A stretch of DNA of 64,000 nucleotides from assembly GCA_902597865.1 (NCBI GenBank), contig CACJZL010000004.1:1-64000 (forward strand), written 5' to 3'. The stretch is from an uncultured Pelagibacteraceae bacterium. Lineage in GTDB: Bacteria > Pseudomonadota > Alphaproteobacteria > Pelagibacterales > Pelagibacteraceae. Position numbers and translations under genes: made by a program. Position 1 is the first letter of the stretch; every line of letters begins with the position of its first letter. Shown piece after piece: positions 28,461-40,175 of this stretch. The notes below the pieces were generated by a model. The model searched no databases. It saw only the letters and a list, made by a program, of their open reading frames with translations, and was not told where the DNA came from.

Positions 28461-29812
28461 TAATTTAAATCCTTAACGCCTAAACCTTTAAGTTTTCTAT
28501 GAAGAGCAGATCTTTCCATTCCAACAAATTTTGCAGTTTTTGAGATATTTCCACCAAATTTTTTTAATTGGGTAGTCAAATATTCTTTTTCAAAGTTTTC
28601 TCTCGCTTCCTTTAATGGTACTGATAAATTGTTACTTTTAAATGTTTCTATGCCGCCCTGTTTTATAGACTCTTTGATAATTGTCTTAATTTTACTCTGG
28701 TCATTATTTGACAATATGGCAATTCTTTCTATCAAATTTCTTAACTCTCTTACATTTCCAGGCCAATGATGATTTATTAGATACGAATCCTCCTTATCAA
28801 TATTCAGGTCTTTAAGATTATACACTTTTGAGATAGTTTTAGAAAAATACTCAATTAAAAGGGGTATATCACTCACTCTGCTACTTAATGGTTCGATACT
28901 AATTTGAAAAACATTTAGCCTATGGAATAAATCCTCTCTAAAATTCCCAAGTTGAGTTTCGTTATTAATATTTTTACTAGATGTACAAATTACTCTTACG
29001 TTTACCTTGATGTCGTGATTGCTATTTATTCTTTTAAACTTTTGATCAATTAAAACTCTCAATATTTTTGATTGTGTTTCAAGAGGTATTTCAGAAATTT
29101 CGTCTATTAACAAAGTTCCTCCTGAAGCCTTTTCAAGCGAACCATATGTAATTGAGCCATTCTCTTTTTCTTCTCCAAAAAGTTCTAACTCATATTTTTT
29201 AACATCTAACAACGCTCCATTTAAAATGATAAATGGACCTTTATTTCTTTTTGAAAGTTTATGAATTTTTCTAGCTATCAATTCTTTACCAGATCCTGTT
29301 GGTCCATATATAAATATTCTACTTTCCGAGTTAGAAAGCTTTTGTATTTGTTCTTTTATTTTTTCAATATTCTGACTATTTCCTATTAAATCAAATGAAT
29401 GAAATAGTTTTGTTTCAAGCACTTTGTTTTCGTTTTTTAATTTAAAGTTTTCTACAGCTCTTTTGACAAAATTCATTAATCTTTCTTCATCAAAAGGTTT
29501 TTCTAAAAATTCAAATGCCCCAGATTTAAGAGATTTAATAGCCATTTCGATATTGGCGTGTCCTGAAATAATTATTACTGGAATATCTTTATTCTTATTT
29601 TTTATATGGTTTAAAAGTTCAATGCCGTCATTGTCTCCTTTATCAAGTTTCACATCTATAATTGCAACATCAGGTAACTTTTTATCTATTTCATTTAAAG
29701 CCTGATTATAATTTGCAGCAATTCTAGTTTCATATCCCGCGTCAGAAATTAAATCCTTTAGAATATTTCTTATATCTGGGTTGTCATCAATTATTAGAAT
29801 TTCAGTTGACAT
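28460..29812 (-). CDS. ntrX: NtrX response regulator (AAA+ type)
   Basis: Receiver domain, Walker A GPTGSGKE, GGTLLIDEISEI, Fis-like C-terminal HTH; adjacent to ntrY. Confidence 0.9.
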   Translation of the reverse strand: MSTEILIIDDNPDIRNILKDLISDAGYETRIAANYNQALNEIDKKLPDVAIIDVKLDKGDNDGIELLNHIKNKNKDIPVIIISGHANIEMAIKSLKSGAFEFLEKPFDEERLMNFVKRAVENFKLKNENKVLETKLFHSFDLIGNSQNIEKIKEQIQKLSNSESRIFIYGPTGSGKELIARKIHKLSKRNKGPFIILNGALLDVKKYELELFGEEKENGSITYGSLEKASGGTLLIDEISEIPLETQSKILRVLIDQKFKRINSNHDIKVNVRVICTSSKNINNETQLGNFREDLFHRLNVFQISIEPLSSRVSDIPLLIEYFSKTISKVYNLKDLNIDKEDSYLINHHWPGNVRELRNLIERIAILSNNDQSKIKTIIKESIKQGGIETFKSNNLSVPLKEARENFEKEYLTTQLKKFGGNISKTAKFVGMERSALHRKLKGLGVKDLN

Positions 29813-31583
29813 ATTTTGGTAATAAAATTTTTATTTTTGCTCCTTCTTTTTGTGAGATAAATTCTATAAATCCATTGTGATCGTTTAAAATTTTTTCCAC
29901 TATAGAAAGACCTAAACCACTACCCTCTTTTTTTGTCGTGAAATAAGGTTTTGAAAGTGTTTTAAGGTCGTTATTCGTAAAACCTGTTCCATTATCTTGT
30001 ACAATGATGCTTATATAGTCATTTATTAATTGAATTTCTACATCGATTTTCTTCTTAAAATCACCTGTTTTTTGGTGTTTTTCTTTGAGACTTTCAATTG
30101 AATTTTTAAGGAGGTTAATAAAAACTCTATTTAATTGTTCAGTATCACTGTTTACATAATGAACTTCTTCAGTATTAAAATTTATAACTATATCTTTATC
30201 ATTGGTTTTCATTAAATTTATTGAATCTTTAATAATTTTGTTTAATTCGTTTTTTTTAAAAATAGGTTTAGGCATTCTTGCGAAGTCAGAAAATTCATTT
30301 ACAAGTTTTTCAATAAGCTTGATTTGTTTATTAATTGTTTTAATTTTTTCCAAAAATGACTCTTTGTTTTTTTCATCAAACAATTCTGAATATTTTTTTC
30401 TCAGACTGTCTATGATGAGTTGTATCGGTGTTAAGGGATTCTTTATTTCATGTGCAATTTTTCTAGCAACGCTTTCCCAGGCTTCATGTCTTTCATTAGC
30501 TAGAAGTTTATTTTGTTGATATTTTAATCTATCTATCATCTGATTAAAATTTTTATTAAGAACTTCAAGCTCTTTATCAGTTTTAATTTCTGGAACTTTT
30601 GAATTTAAATTACCTTTTCCAATATTAGTAGAGGCAGAAATCAAGTTATTAATGGACAAAAAGAATCTAGATGAAAATCTTATTGCTATAGAAATTGACA
30701 AGAATAAAAGGAGAGTAACAATTATTATATAGATAATAGCAAACGAAAATTTAATCCCAGTTCTTTTATCCTGTACAGTATAATAAAAATCTAAAGCCTC
30801 ACTTGACTCAGTTAAGTATTGAGAAATTTTGGGGTCTAAGTATTTTATTATATAAATAAAAGTATTATCATAGTTAGCCAGCCTCATTAATGCTGCAGAT
30901 GTATTTTTATATGCATTTAATATTTTTAGCGGTCTTTCATCATTAAGCACCATTTTTAACTGTTCAGTTGACGGTGGAATGTATTGAATCTGATTTCTAT
31001 CGGTCGACATTAACAACTTACCAGAATTATCAATTAGAAAAATTGCATCTAATTTTCTTACTAGTTTTTGTGAATTTAAATAATTTTCAAACCTTTGTTT
31101 ATTTTCATTAAAAATAGAAACGTTTTTATTTAAATCGAATGCAGCCAATACAATATCAGACTCAACTTTATTTCTAACTGTGCTAACATAATTAATTGCT
31201 AATTGATAAGAGTTACTTACAGCAGTAGTAATTTTTTTATCGAAATACTTTTCGAGTGCAAAAGAAAATAAAAATAAAGAAAAAACAGATATCAAAATAG
31301 AAGGTATTAATGTGAATAAAGAAAAGAATGTTATATATTTCCTATTTGCTCTAGATCCTTCTATTGCTATCTCATTTTTGATAGAATTTTTAATCTCAAT
31401 AAAAATCATTGAGAAAAAAACTAGTAATAATAAAATATTCGATACTAACAAATATTGTAAATTCTCATCTGTAAGTTCAATAAAACTCTTATCAATGAAA
31501 GTTAAAAATGTTAAAAAACCAAGAAATAGTGTAATTATAAATATTAAAATAATAAAAATATTTTTTCTTATAAATTTAAGCAT
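29802..31583 (-). CDS. ntrY: NtrY sensor histidine kinase
   Basis: N-terminal TM region, HAMP, AWESVARKIAHEIKNPLTPIQLIIDSLRKKY, GSGLGLSIVEKI. Confidence 0.92.
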   Translation of the reverse strand: MLKFIRKNIFIILIFIITLFLGFLTFLTFIDKSFIELTDENLQYLLVSNILLLLVFFSMIFIEIKNSIKNEIAIEGSRANRKYITFFSLFTLIPSILISVFSLFLFSFALEKYFDKKITTAVSNSYQLAINYVSTVRNKVESDIVLAAFDLNKNVSIFNENKQRFENYLNSQKLVRKLDAIFLIDNSGKLLMSTDRNQIQYIPPSTEQLKMVLNDERPLKILNAYKNTSAALMRLANYDNTFIYIIKYLDPKISQYLTESSEALDFYYTVQDKRTGIKFSFAIIYIIIVTLLLFLSISIAIRFSSRFFLSINNLISASTNIGKGNLNSKVPEIKTDKELEVLNKNFNQMIDRLKYQQNKLLANERHEAWESVARKIAHEIKNPLTPIQLIIDSLRKKYSELFDEKNKESFLEKIKTINKQIKLIEKLVNEFSDFARMPKPIFKKNELNKIIKDSINLMKTNDKDIVINFNTEEVHYVNSDTEQLNRVFINLLKNSIESLKEKHQKTGDFKKKIDVEIQLINDYISIIVQDNGTGFTNNDLKTLSKPYFTTKKEGSGLGLSIVEKILNDHNGFIEFISQKEGAKIKILLPKYVN

Positions 31584-31616
31584 AATAATGTAGTACTTTA
31601 AAATTCATCATAATAT

Positions 31617-32732
31617 ATGAGTAATTGTTTTATAATATTAGCAGCTGGAAAAAGTAATAGATTTATTTCCAAAATACCAAAACCATATATTAAATATAAG
31701 GGTGATATACTAATTAATCATTCTATAAATAAGGCAATTTTATCAAAAAAATTCTCTAAAATCGTTGTTGCAATCAATAAAGGTCACAAAAAATACATAA
31801 AAAAATTGAGTAAAAACAAAGTTCATTTTATAGAGGGAGGAAAATCTAGAGCTGATTCTTCTAGGTTATCTTTAAAATATCTGTCCAAATTTAAGCCAAA
31901 AAATGTGTTGATACATGACGCTGCAAGACCAAACTTTTCAATAAAATTAGTAAATAAACTCTTTAAAAATCTTAAAAAATTTGATGGGGTTGTCCCAGTT
32001 TTGAAGACCACAAGTTCTATTAAATTAATCAAGAATAAAAAAATTTTAAACTTAGATCGCAACAAAATTTTTTTATCACAAACACCACAGGCTTTTAATT
32101 TTAAAAAAATATTCGACCTTCAAAAAAAAGGAAATTCAAAAATAACTGATGACGCTTCATTATTTATAAATAATCTAAACAAAATAAAAATGGTCAAAGG
32201 CGAGGAGGAAAATATTAAAATTACAACTAAAAATGACATCAAGGAAAAATTAAAATACTATTTTGGTATTGGTTTTGATGTACATAGGTTGGTAAAAAAT
32301 AAAAGAATGTACCTAGGTGGACTCAAAATTAATTCAAAATTAGGAACATTAGGACACTCTGATGGTGATCCTGTTCTCCACGCAATTACTGACTCAATTC
32401 TTGGTGCCTGCAGAAAGGGTGATATAGGACAAAAATTTTCAGATAAAGATGCGAAATTTAAAAATATAAGATCAACGATTTTGTTAAGTAAAGTTATTAA
32501 AGAAATAGAGAAAAGTGGATTTTTTATTAATAATCTAGATATAAATATAATCACTCAAACTCCAAAAATTAGTAAATATAAAAAAAGAATGATTTCGATG
32601 ATATCTAAATTATGTAAAATTAAAAAGGATCAAATCAATATCAAAGGTAAAACAGCAGAAAAACTTGGTGTAATAGGAAAAGAAAAAGCTATTGCTTGTG
32701 AAGTGATATCTTCAGTTTTCAAATATGAATAA
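31617..32732 (+). CDS. ispDF: Bifunctional IspD/IspF
   Basis: ILAAGKSNRF...HDAARP (IspD) fused to GIGFDVHRLVKNKRMYLGG...LGHSDGDPVLHAITDSILGA (IspF). Confidence 0.95.
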   Translation: MSNCFIILAAGKSNRFISKIPKPYIKYKGDILINHSINKAILSKKFSKIVVAINKGHKKYIKKLSKNKVHFIEGGKSRADSSRLSLKYLSKFKPKNVLIHDAARPNFSIKLVNKLFKNLKKFDGVVPVLKTTSSIKLIKNKKILNLDRNKIFLSQTPQAFNFKKIFDLQKKGNSKITDDASLFINNLNKIKMVKGEEENIKITTKNDIKEKLKYYFGIGFDVHRLVKNKRMYLGGLKINSKLGTLGHSDGDPVLHAITDSILGACRKGDIGQKFSDKDAKFKNIRSTILLSKVIKEIEKSGFFINNLDINIITQTPKISKYKKRMISMISKLCKIKKDQINIKGKTAEKLGVIGKEKAIACEVISSVFKYE

Positions 32733-33225
32733 AAAAATTGGAAAAATGATTGTTACGATGTTTGGTGTTGGTCATATAAAATATTTTCCGGGTACTTTTG
32801 CTTCTTTAATAACAGCTTCGATGTATTATATTTTCTATACGATTAAAATAAATTATTTTTTGTTAATATTTTTTAACCTATTTTTATTTATTTATTCGGT
32901 TTGGATGATTAATAATTTGGAAGGTGAATTTGAAGAAATAGACTCAAAAGAAATCGTAATTGATGAATTTTTGGGTCAATCCATACCAATTATCTTCTTT
33001 TATACAATTTTTTATGAAGGATCTGTATCGACTAACTTTTTTTTTATAATTGTTTTTTTATCTTTCATTGGATTTCGTTTTTTTGATATCTTAAAACCTT
33101 ATCCAATTAATTATGTGGATAAGAACATGAAAAATGGTTTTGGTGTTATTTTAGATGATCTTATAGCAGGTTTCTTCACGCTAATAGTGTTATATATCTG
33201 CATAATTTTTTATGGTCAAATTTAG
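32725..33225 (+). CDS. pgpA: Phosphatidylglycerophosphatase A
   Basis: GVGHIKYFPGTFASL, VIDEFLGQSIPI, FRFFDILKPYPI. Confidence 0.88.
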   Translation: MNKKIGKMIVTMFGVGHIKYFPGTFASLITASMYYIFYTIKINYFLLIFFNLFLFIYSVWMINNLEGEFEEIDSKEIVIDEFLGQSIPIIFFYTIFYEGSVSTNFFFIIVFLSFIGFRFFDILKPYPINYVDKNMKNGFGVILDDLIAGFFTLIVLYICIIFYGQI

Positions 33226-33682
33226 TAAATTAATTAAGAAATTAAAAAAGAAAAAATTAAAGATTAGTTTTGCTGAGTCTTGTACTGGTGGATTACTCGC
33301 TCAGTCTATAACCTCGATAAGTGGAGCTTCAAAGGTATTTAATTTAAGTGTTGTTACTTATTCAAATAAATCGAAAAGTTCAATTCTTAATGTACCAAAA
33401 AAAATAATTAATAAATTTGGAGCTGTAAGTGAGGAATGTTGCCTTAGCATGGTAAAAAATTTAGCAAAAATAAGCAAAAGTCAAATAAATGTGTCTATTA
33501 CTGGAATAGCTGGACCTAAGGGTGGCTCTAAGTTTAAACCAGTGGGTCTTGTTTTCATTGGAATTAAATATAAAGGTAAAAACAATATTTATAAATATTT
33601 GTTTGCAAATAAAACAAGGAGATCTATTCAAAATGCAAGTGCAAAAGCCGTGGTAAATAATTTACTAAACCTTATTAAATAA
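33212..33682 (+). CDS. CinA C-terminal domain protein (nicotinamide-nucleotide amidase)
   Basis: KISFAESCTGGLLAQSITSISGASKVF, VSITGIAGPKGG. Confidence 0.88.
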   Translation: MVKFSKLIKKLKKKKLKISFAESCTGGLLAQSITSISGASKVFNLSVVTYSNKSKSSILNVPKKIINKFGAVSEECCLSMVKNLAKISKSQINVSITGIAGPKGGSKFKPVGLVFIGIKYKGKNNIYKYLFANKTRRSIQNASAKAVVNNLLNLIK

Positions 33683-34114
33683 TTTCTCTGCCCTACTTTG
33701 GAATGCGTCAGCAATTTTATCAAGACCGTATTTAAATGATTTATTCATAAAAATATTTAAGAATTTATTTTTTAATTCAAAATCTAGATCAAAAGTTACC
33801 TCTGTAAAATTCTCTTTTTGATCAAATTTCCACTTATTCTCTAGATATTTTAAAGGTCCTTCAATATTTTTTACGTAAATAATACTCTCCTTTTTATCAA
33901 ATTTAACATCACTCTTATAAGTGTCTTTAAAAGGACCTTTACCGATTGTTAAGTCAGCCTCGATATATTGGAAATTACCCTGAGACTCATCTTTATATAT
34001 GTGAGCATTTAAACAATATGGAATAAATTTTGGGTATTCTTCAATATTGAGAACAAGATCGATTAAATCTTTTTTGGAACAATTAATGTTTCTTTTTATC
34101 GAAGCTTTTGGCAT
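33665..34114 (-). CDS. RatA/COQ10-like START-domain protein
   Basis: [30 protein letters not shown]-like; C-terminal [20 protein letters not shown]. Confidence 0.85.
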   Translation of the reverse strand: MPKASIKRNINCSKKDLIDLVLNIEEYPKFIPYCLNAHIYKDESQGNFQYIEADLTIGKGPFKDTYKSDVKFDKKESIIYVKNIEGPLKYLENKWKFDQKENFTEVTFDLDFELKNKFLNIFMNKSFKYGLDKIADAFQSRAEKLFNKV

Positions 34115-35033
34115 TAGAAGTTATTCTATTTTTTTTCAATTTAGCAAAGTCTTCGTCTGCATGATAAGACGATCTTGTTAGTGGAGACGAAGATACTAAT
34201 AGAAAACCTTTTGCTTTAGCGATAACTTCTAAATCTTTAAATTCACTTGGATCATAGTATCGTTGAAGTGGAAAGTGCTTAACAGATGGTTGTAAATACT
34301 GTCCGATTGTTAAGAAATCAACATTTGCAGATCTTAAATCGTCCATAACTTGTAAAATTTCATCCTTTGTTTCACCCATACCGACCATTATTCCAGACTT
34401 GGTAAAAGTTTCCTGATTTATTTGTTTAGCGTTTTTTAACAGTTCAAGAGATGAAAAATATCTAGATCCAGGTCTTACCTTTAAGTATAAACTTGGAACA
34501 GTTTCGATATTATGATTAAAAACATCTGGCATTGCTTCCAAAACTCTTTTGTAGGCTTCTCCCTTTCTTAAAAAATCAGGAGTTAAAACTTCAATTGTTG
34601 TTTCTGGATTAGCTTCTCTTGTAGACTTGATAGTTTCATAAAAATGATTTGAGCCACCATCTTTGAGATCATCTCTATCAACAGAGGTGATTACTACATG
34701 ACGCAAGTTTAATCTTTTAACCGCCAAGGCTATTTTTTTTGGTTCAAAAGGGTCCAATTTTTCAGGTCTTCCAGTTTTAACATCGCAAAAAGCGCAGGCT
34801 CTTGTACAAATGTCCCCCATAATCATAAAAGTTGCATGTCTCTTGCTCCAACATTCAGTAATATTCGGACAATTTGCTTCCTCGCAAACTGTAACTAATT
34901 TTTGTTGGTTGACTATACTTTTTGTAAGAAAAAATTCTTTACTGTTTAAAAGTTTTGACTTAATCCAAGCTGGTTTTTTTTTAATTGGATTAATTTGATT
35001 TTTTTGTTTTTCTGGATGTCTTACTTTATTCAT
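34083..35033 (-). CDS. lipA: Lipoyl synthase
   Basis: [27 protein letters not shown] radical-SAM motifs; start at MNKVRHPEK. Confidence 0.95.
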   Translation of the reverse strand: MNKVRHPEKQKNQINPIKKKPAWIKSKLLNSKEFFLTKSIVNQQKLVTVCEEANCPNITECWSKRHATFMIMGDICTRACAFCDVKTGRPEKLDPFEPKKIALAVKRLNLRHVVITSVDRDDLKDGGSNHFYETIKSTREANPETTIEVLTPDFLRKGEAYKRVLEAMPDVFNHNIETVPSLYLKVRPGSRYFSSLELLKNAKQINQETFTKSGIMVGMGETKDEILQVMDDLRSANVDFLTIGQYLQPSVKHFPLQRYYDPSEFKDLEVIAKAKGFLLVSSSPLTRSSYHADEDFAKLKKNRITSNAKSFDKKKH

Positions 35034-35322
35034 TTTCAATAATATAGGTATTCTCACCTTTTTTTCCAACTACAAATTTGTCCCTTATTAAAATTTCAAG
35101 GTAATCTTTGTCTAAATTCTCACCAATTAGTCTATTAATTTTTTTCACTTTTGTTATTTCATTAGTTAAAAACAGTTTTTTCTTTAAAAGATTTTCAAAT
35201 TGATCTTTTTTATCTAGATACGCAAATAGACCCCTATTACCCCCAAGTAAATTTAAAGAAAAATAAATAATTAATATTATTGGAAGTATAAGTACAATAT
35301 TTTTTTTAATAACATTTATCAT
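35026..35322 (-). CDS. Septum formation initiator (DivIC/FtsB-like)
   Basis: Short single-TM protein with a coiled coil, directly downstream of eno. Confidence 0.7.
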   Translation of the reverse strand: MINVIKKNIVLILPIILIIYFSLNLLGGNRGLFAYLDKKDQFENLLKKKLFLTNEITKVKKINRLIGENLDKDYLEILIRDKFVVGKKGENTYIIENE

Positions 35323-36575
35323 TTCAATTTAGCCATATTATTGCTTTTTATAAGGTCAGCTTCTATTCTCAATAACTGATTAAATTTTGCAACCCTTTCT
35401 GATCTACATAATGAGCCAGTTTTTATTTGATTTGAATTAGTTCCGACCGCTAAATCAGATATAAACGTATCTTCTGAGTCGCCTGATCTATGAGAAATAA
35501 TAGTTGAATAACCAATATTTTGAGCAAATCTTATAACATCTAAAGTTTCAGAAACAGTGCCTATTTGATTCAACTTAATCAAAATAGAATTTGATGATTG
35601 ATATAAAAAACCCTTTTTTAACCTTTGAAGATTAGTTACATATAGATCATCACCTACGATTTGTATTTTTTTTTCTTTTTTGTGTAAATCAGACCATGAC
35701 TTCCAATCGTTTTCCGCGAAAGGATCTTCAATAGATTTAATTTTAAATCTTTTAATTATTTTTGAGTAGAACGATATTGTATCTTTGTATGAGATATATT
35801 TTTTTGAGTCTATTGCATATTTATTGTTTTTAAAAAGTTCATTTGCAGCAACGTCTAGGCATATTGATACATCTTTCCCGTTAACAAATCCCGCGTTTTT
35901 AATAGCAGTCGAGATTAATTTTAATGCCTCCTCATTCTTTGAAATCATTGGAGCAAAACCACCTTCATCTCCAACAGATGTAGATAAATTTTTACTGATA
36001 AGTAATTTTTTTAAGCTTTGTATAACTAAAAAACAAATATTCATTGCCTCGCTAAAAGTTTTAGCTTTGTCTGGTCTAATCATAAATTCCTGAATTTTTA
36101 ATCCATTATTGGCATGCGCGCCCCCATTGATGATGTTCATTAAAGGAAAAGGTAATCTAAAATTTTTTTTAATCAAAAAGTTCTTATACAATGGTATTTT
36201 TTTCAACTTTGCTGATAATTTTTTAACCGCAATAGATACAGACAAAATTGCATTTGCACCTAATTTATTTTTTTGTTTTGTTCCATCTAATTTTATGAGA
36301 GTCGAGTCGACCAATTCTTGATTATGAACATTTTTATTTATAATTTTTTTTGAAATTATTTTATTTACATTTGATACAGCAGAGTAAACACTTTTTCCCA
36401 AATATTTTTTATTTGAGATATCTCTTTTTTCAAAAGCCTCATATGAACCAGTCGAAGCACCCGAAGGACAAATTGATTTTGAAGAAACTTTTCCACAAAA
36501 TATCTCTGTTTCGATTGTCGGCATACCTCTACTATCAAATATTTGCCTTGAAACTACTTTTGTAATTTTTGACAT
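35319..36575 (-). CDS. eno: Enolase
   Basis: SRGMPTIETEIFCG, INGGAHANNGLKIQEFMI, SVGDEGGFAP, SHRSGDSEDTFI. Confidence 0.96.
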   Translation of the reverse strand: MSKITKVVSRQIFDSRGMPTIETEIFCGKVSSKSICPSGASTGSYEAFEKRDISNKKYLGKSVYSAVSNVNKIISKKIINKNVHNQELVDSTLIKLDGTKQKNKLGANAILSVSIAVKKLSAKLKKIPLYKNFLIKKNFRLPFPLMNIINGGAHANNGLKIQEFMIRPDKAKTFSEAMNICFLVIQSLKKLLISKNLSTSVGDEGGFAPMISKNEEALKLISTAIKNAGFVNGKDVSICLDVAANELFKNNKYAIDSKKYISYKDTISFYSKIIKRFKIKSIEDPFAENDWKSWSDLHKKEKKIQIVGDDLYVTNLQRLKKGFLYQSSNSILIKLNQIGTVSETLDVIRFAQNIGYSTIISHRSGDSEDTFISDLAVGTNSNQIKTGSLCRSERVAKFNQLLRIEADLIKSNNMAKLK

Positions 36576-36586
36576 TAAATAATAAT

Positions 36587-37410
36587 TTAGTTTTTAATTA
36601 GTTTATCAATCTCAAGTAATTTATTTACCAAACTGTCCATTTCATTCAATGGAACCATATTTGGACCATCCGAGGGAGCATTATCTGGATCTTGATGCGT
36701 TTCAATAAAAACAGCAGCTATTCCAACAGCGACTGCCGCCCTAGATAGGTGTGAAACAAATTTTCTCTCACCCCCACTTTTATCACCCATTCCTCCAGGT
36801 TGTTGGACTGAGTGGGTTGCATCGAAAACAACAGGATACCCCGTTTGTGCCATTATTGGTATTGATCTCATATCAGACACTAATGTGTTATAGCCAAAAC
36901 TCGCTCCTCTTTCCGTTATTAGGATATTGCTATTTCCTGTATCTGATATTTTCTTTACAACATTTGACATATCCCACGGAGCAAGAAACTGACCTTTTTT
37001 AACATTAATTACTTTGTTTGTTTTGGCGGCAGCTACTAATAAATCAGTTTGTCTGCATAAAAAAGCTGGAATTTGAAGGACATCAACATGATTTGCAACA
37101 ATAGAACATTGTTCTGCATTGTGAATGTCAGTTAGAATGGGAACATTAATTTGTTTTTTAATTTTGTCAAATATTGGTAAAGATTTTTCTAAACCAGCTC
37201 CTCTTTTGCTTTTAAGACTAGTTCTGTTAGCTTTATCAAAAGAAGTTTTGTAAATAAAACCTATATTATATTTTTTGGAAATTTCTGATATTTTTCCTGC
37301 CATATCAAGAGCATGTTGCTCATTCTCGAGTTGACAAGGTCCTGCGATTAAACATATTTTATCTTTATTTGAAATTTTTATTCCATCACAATTTACTGTA
37401 ATATTTTTCA

Positions 37411-37411
<1 letters not shown>
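36587..37411 (-). CDS. kdsA: 3-deoxy-8-phosphooctulonate synthase
   Basis: LIAGPCQLENEQHALDMA, YKTSFDKANRTSLKSKRGAGLE, VFDATHSVQQPGG. Confidence 0.95.
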
Positions 37412-39036
<1,625 letters not shown>

Positions 39037-39067
39037 TTATAAGCTTTTTTTCGTAAAAATAAAAGAA

Positions 39068-39373
39068 CTAATTATTGTTATCTGGTATTTTTGGTGCGTC
39101 TTTATCTGAATTTTCCTCCACTGTATCAATTAATGATTTTTCAGGACTTAATTTTTGATTCGATAGAATAGTCAGGCCCAAACTACAAATTATAAATAAT
39201 GTTGCTACAATAGCTGTGCTTTTGGTCAAAAAGTTGCCTGCAGTTTTGGAAAACATATAACTTTCTTGTGATACACCAATACCTAATGCGCCACCCTCTG
39301 ATTTTTGAAATAAAACGAGAATTACCAAAATAATAGCAAGGACAATATTTATCGTTAGCAAAATGTTTTCCAT
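39068..39373 (-). CDS. secG: Preprotein translocase subunit SecG
   Basis: ILVILVLFQKSEGGALGIG...; two TM segments; between tpiA and pyrG. Confidence 0.88.
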   Translation of the reverse strand: MENILLTINIVLAIILVILVLFQKSEGGALGIGVSQESYMFSKTAGNFLTKSTAIVATLFIICSLGLTILSNQKLSPEKSLIDTVEENSDKDAPKIPDNNN

Positions 39374-39378
39374 GTGGA

Positions 39379-40119
39379 CTAATTATACGTTTTTTTTACT
39401 ATATCAATAAATTTTTTAGAATTTTGCGAAGCTCCACCAATTAAAAAACCATCAAGGTTAGTTATTTTTTTTAAATTTCTTATATTTTCAGGATTTACAG
39501 ATCCACCATATAAAATCTTTGGTAATTTACCCTTAAATTTTTTTTTAATGTATTCAACTGTTTGCTCAAGTTCAGCTATTTTAGGAATTTTTCCAGTACC
39601 AATTGACCAAACTGGCTCATAAGCAACAAATATATTAGACTTTTTTTTTATCTTTTTTAAACCAAGTTTAATTTGTTTTGATAAAATTGATTTTGTTTTT
39701 TTTTTCTTTTTTTCATTCAAAGTTTCACCAATACAAAAAATAACTTTTAATTTTGATTTAATAGCACTTTTAATTTTGAGATTAATAAGTTTGTCTGTTT
39801 CACCTTTTTGTCTGTTTTCTGAATGACCTAAAATTACATAATTGGCACCAGAGCTTTTAAGCATTTTTGAGTTTACAAAACCTGTATGCGAACCATATTC
39901 TTCACTCTCATGACAATTTTGACCTCCGATATCTATTAAACAATTTTTGAACTTTTTCAAAAAGGAAGAAATTAAAGTATATGGAGGACAATAAATTAAT
40001 CTTCCTTTCTTGATTTCTTTAGATTTTGAAAATTTAATAACTTTATCCAATGTATTTAATGATTTTAAATTTCCATACATTTTCCAATTAGCAATGAAAT
40101 ACATAATTTTGTTTGTCAT
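39379..40119 (-). CDS. tpiA: Triosephosphate isomerase
   Basis: FIANWKMYGN, YVILGHSENRQ, FVAYEPVWSIGTGK, ILYGGSVNPENI. Confidence 0.95.
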   Translation of the reverse strand: MTNKIMYFIANWKMYGNLKSLNTLDKVIKFSKSKEIKKGRLIYCPPYTLISSFLKKFKNCLIDIGGQNCHESEEYGSHTGFVNSKMLKSSGANYVILGHSENRQKGETDKLINLKIKSAIKSKLKVIFCIGETLNEKKKKKTKSILSKQIKLGLKKIKKKSNIFVAYEPVWSIGTGKIPKIAELEQTVEYIKKKFKGKLPKILYGGSVNPENIRNLKKITNLDGFLIGGASQNSKKFIDIVKKTYN

Positions 40120-40175
40120 AGTTCCATTTTTAATCTATAGATTTGTTTTTATAGATCAATAAATAATCATATATA

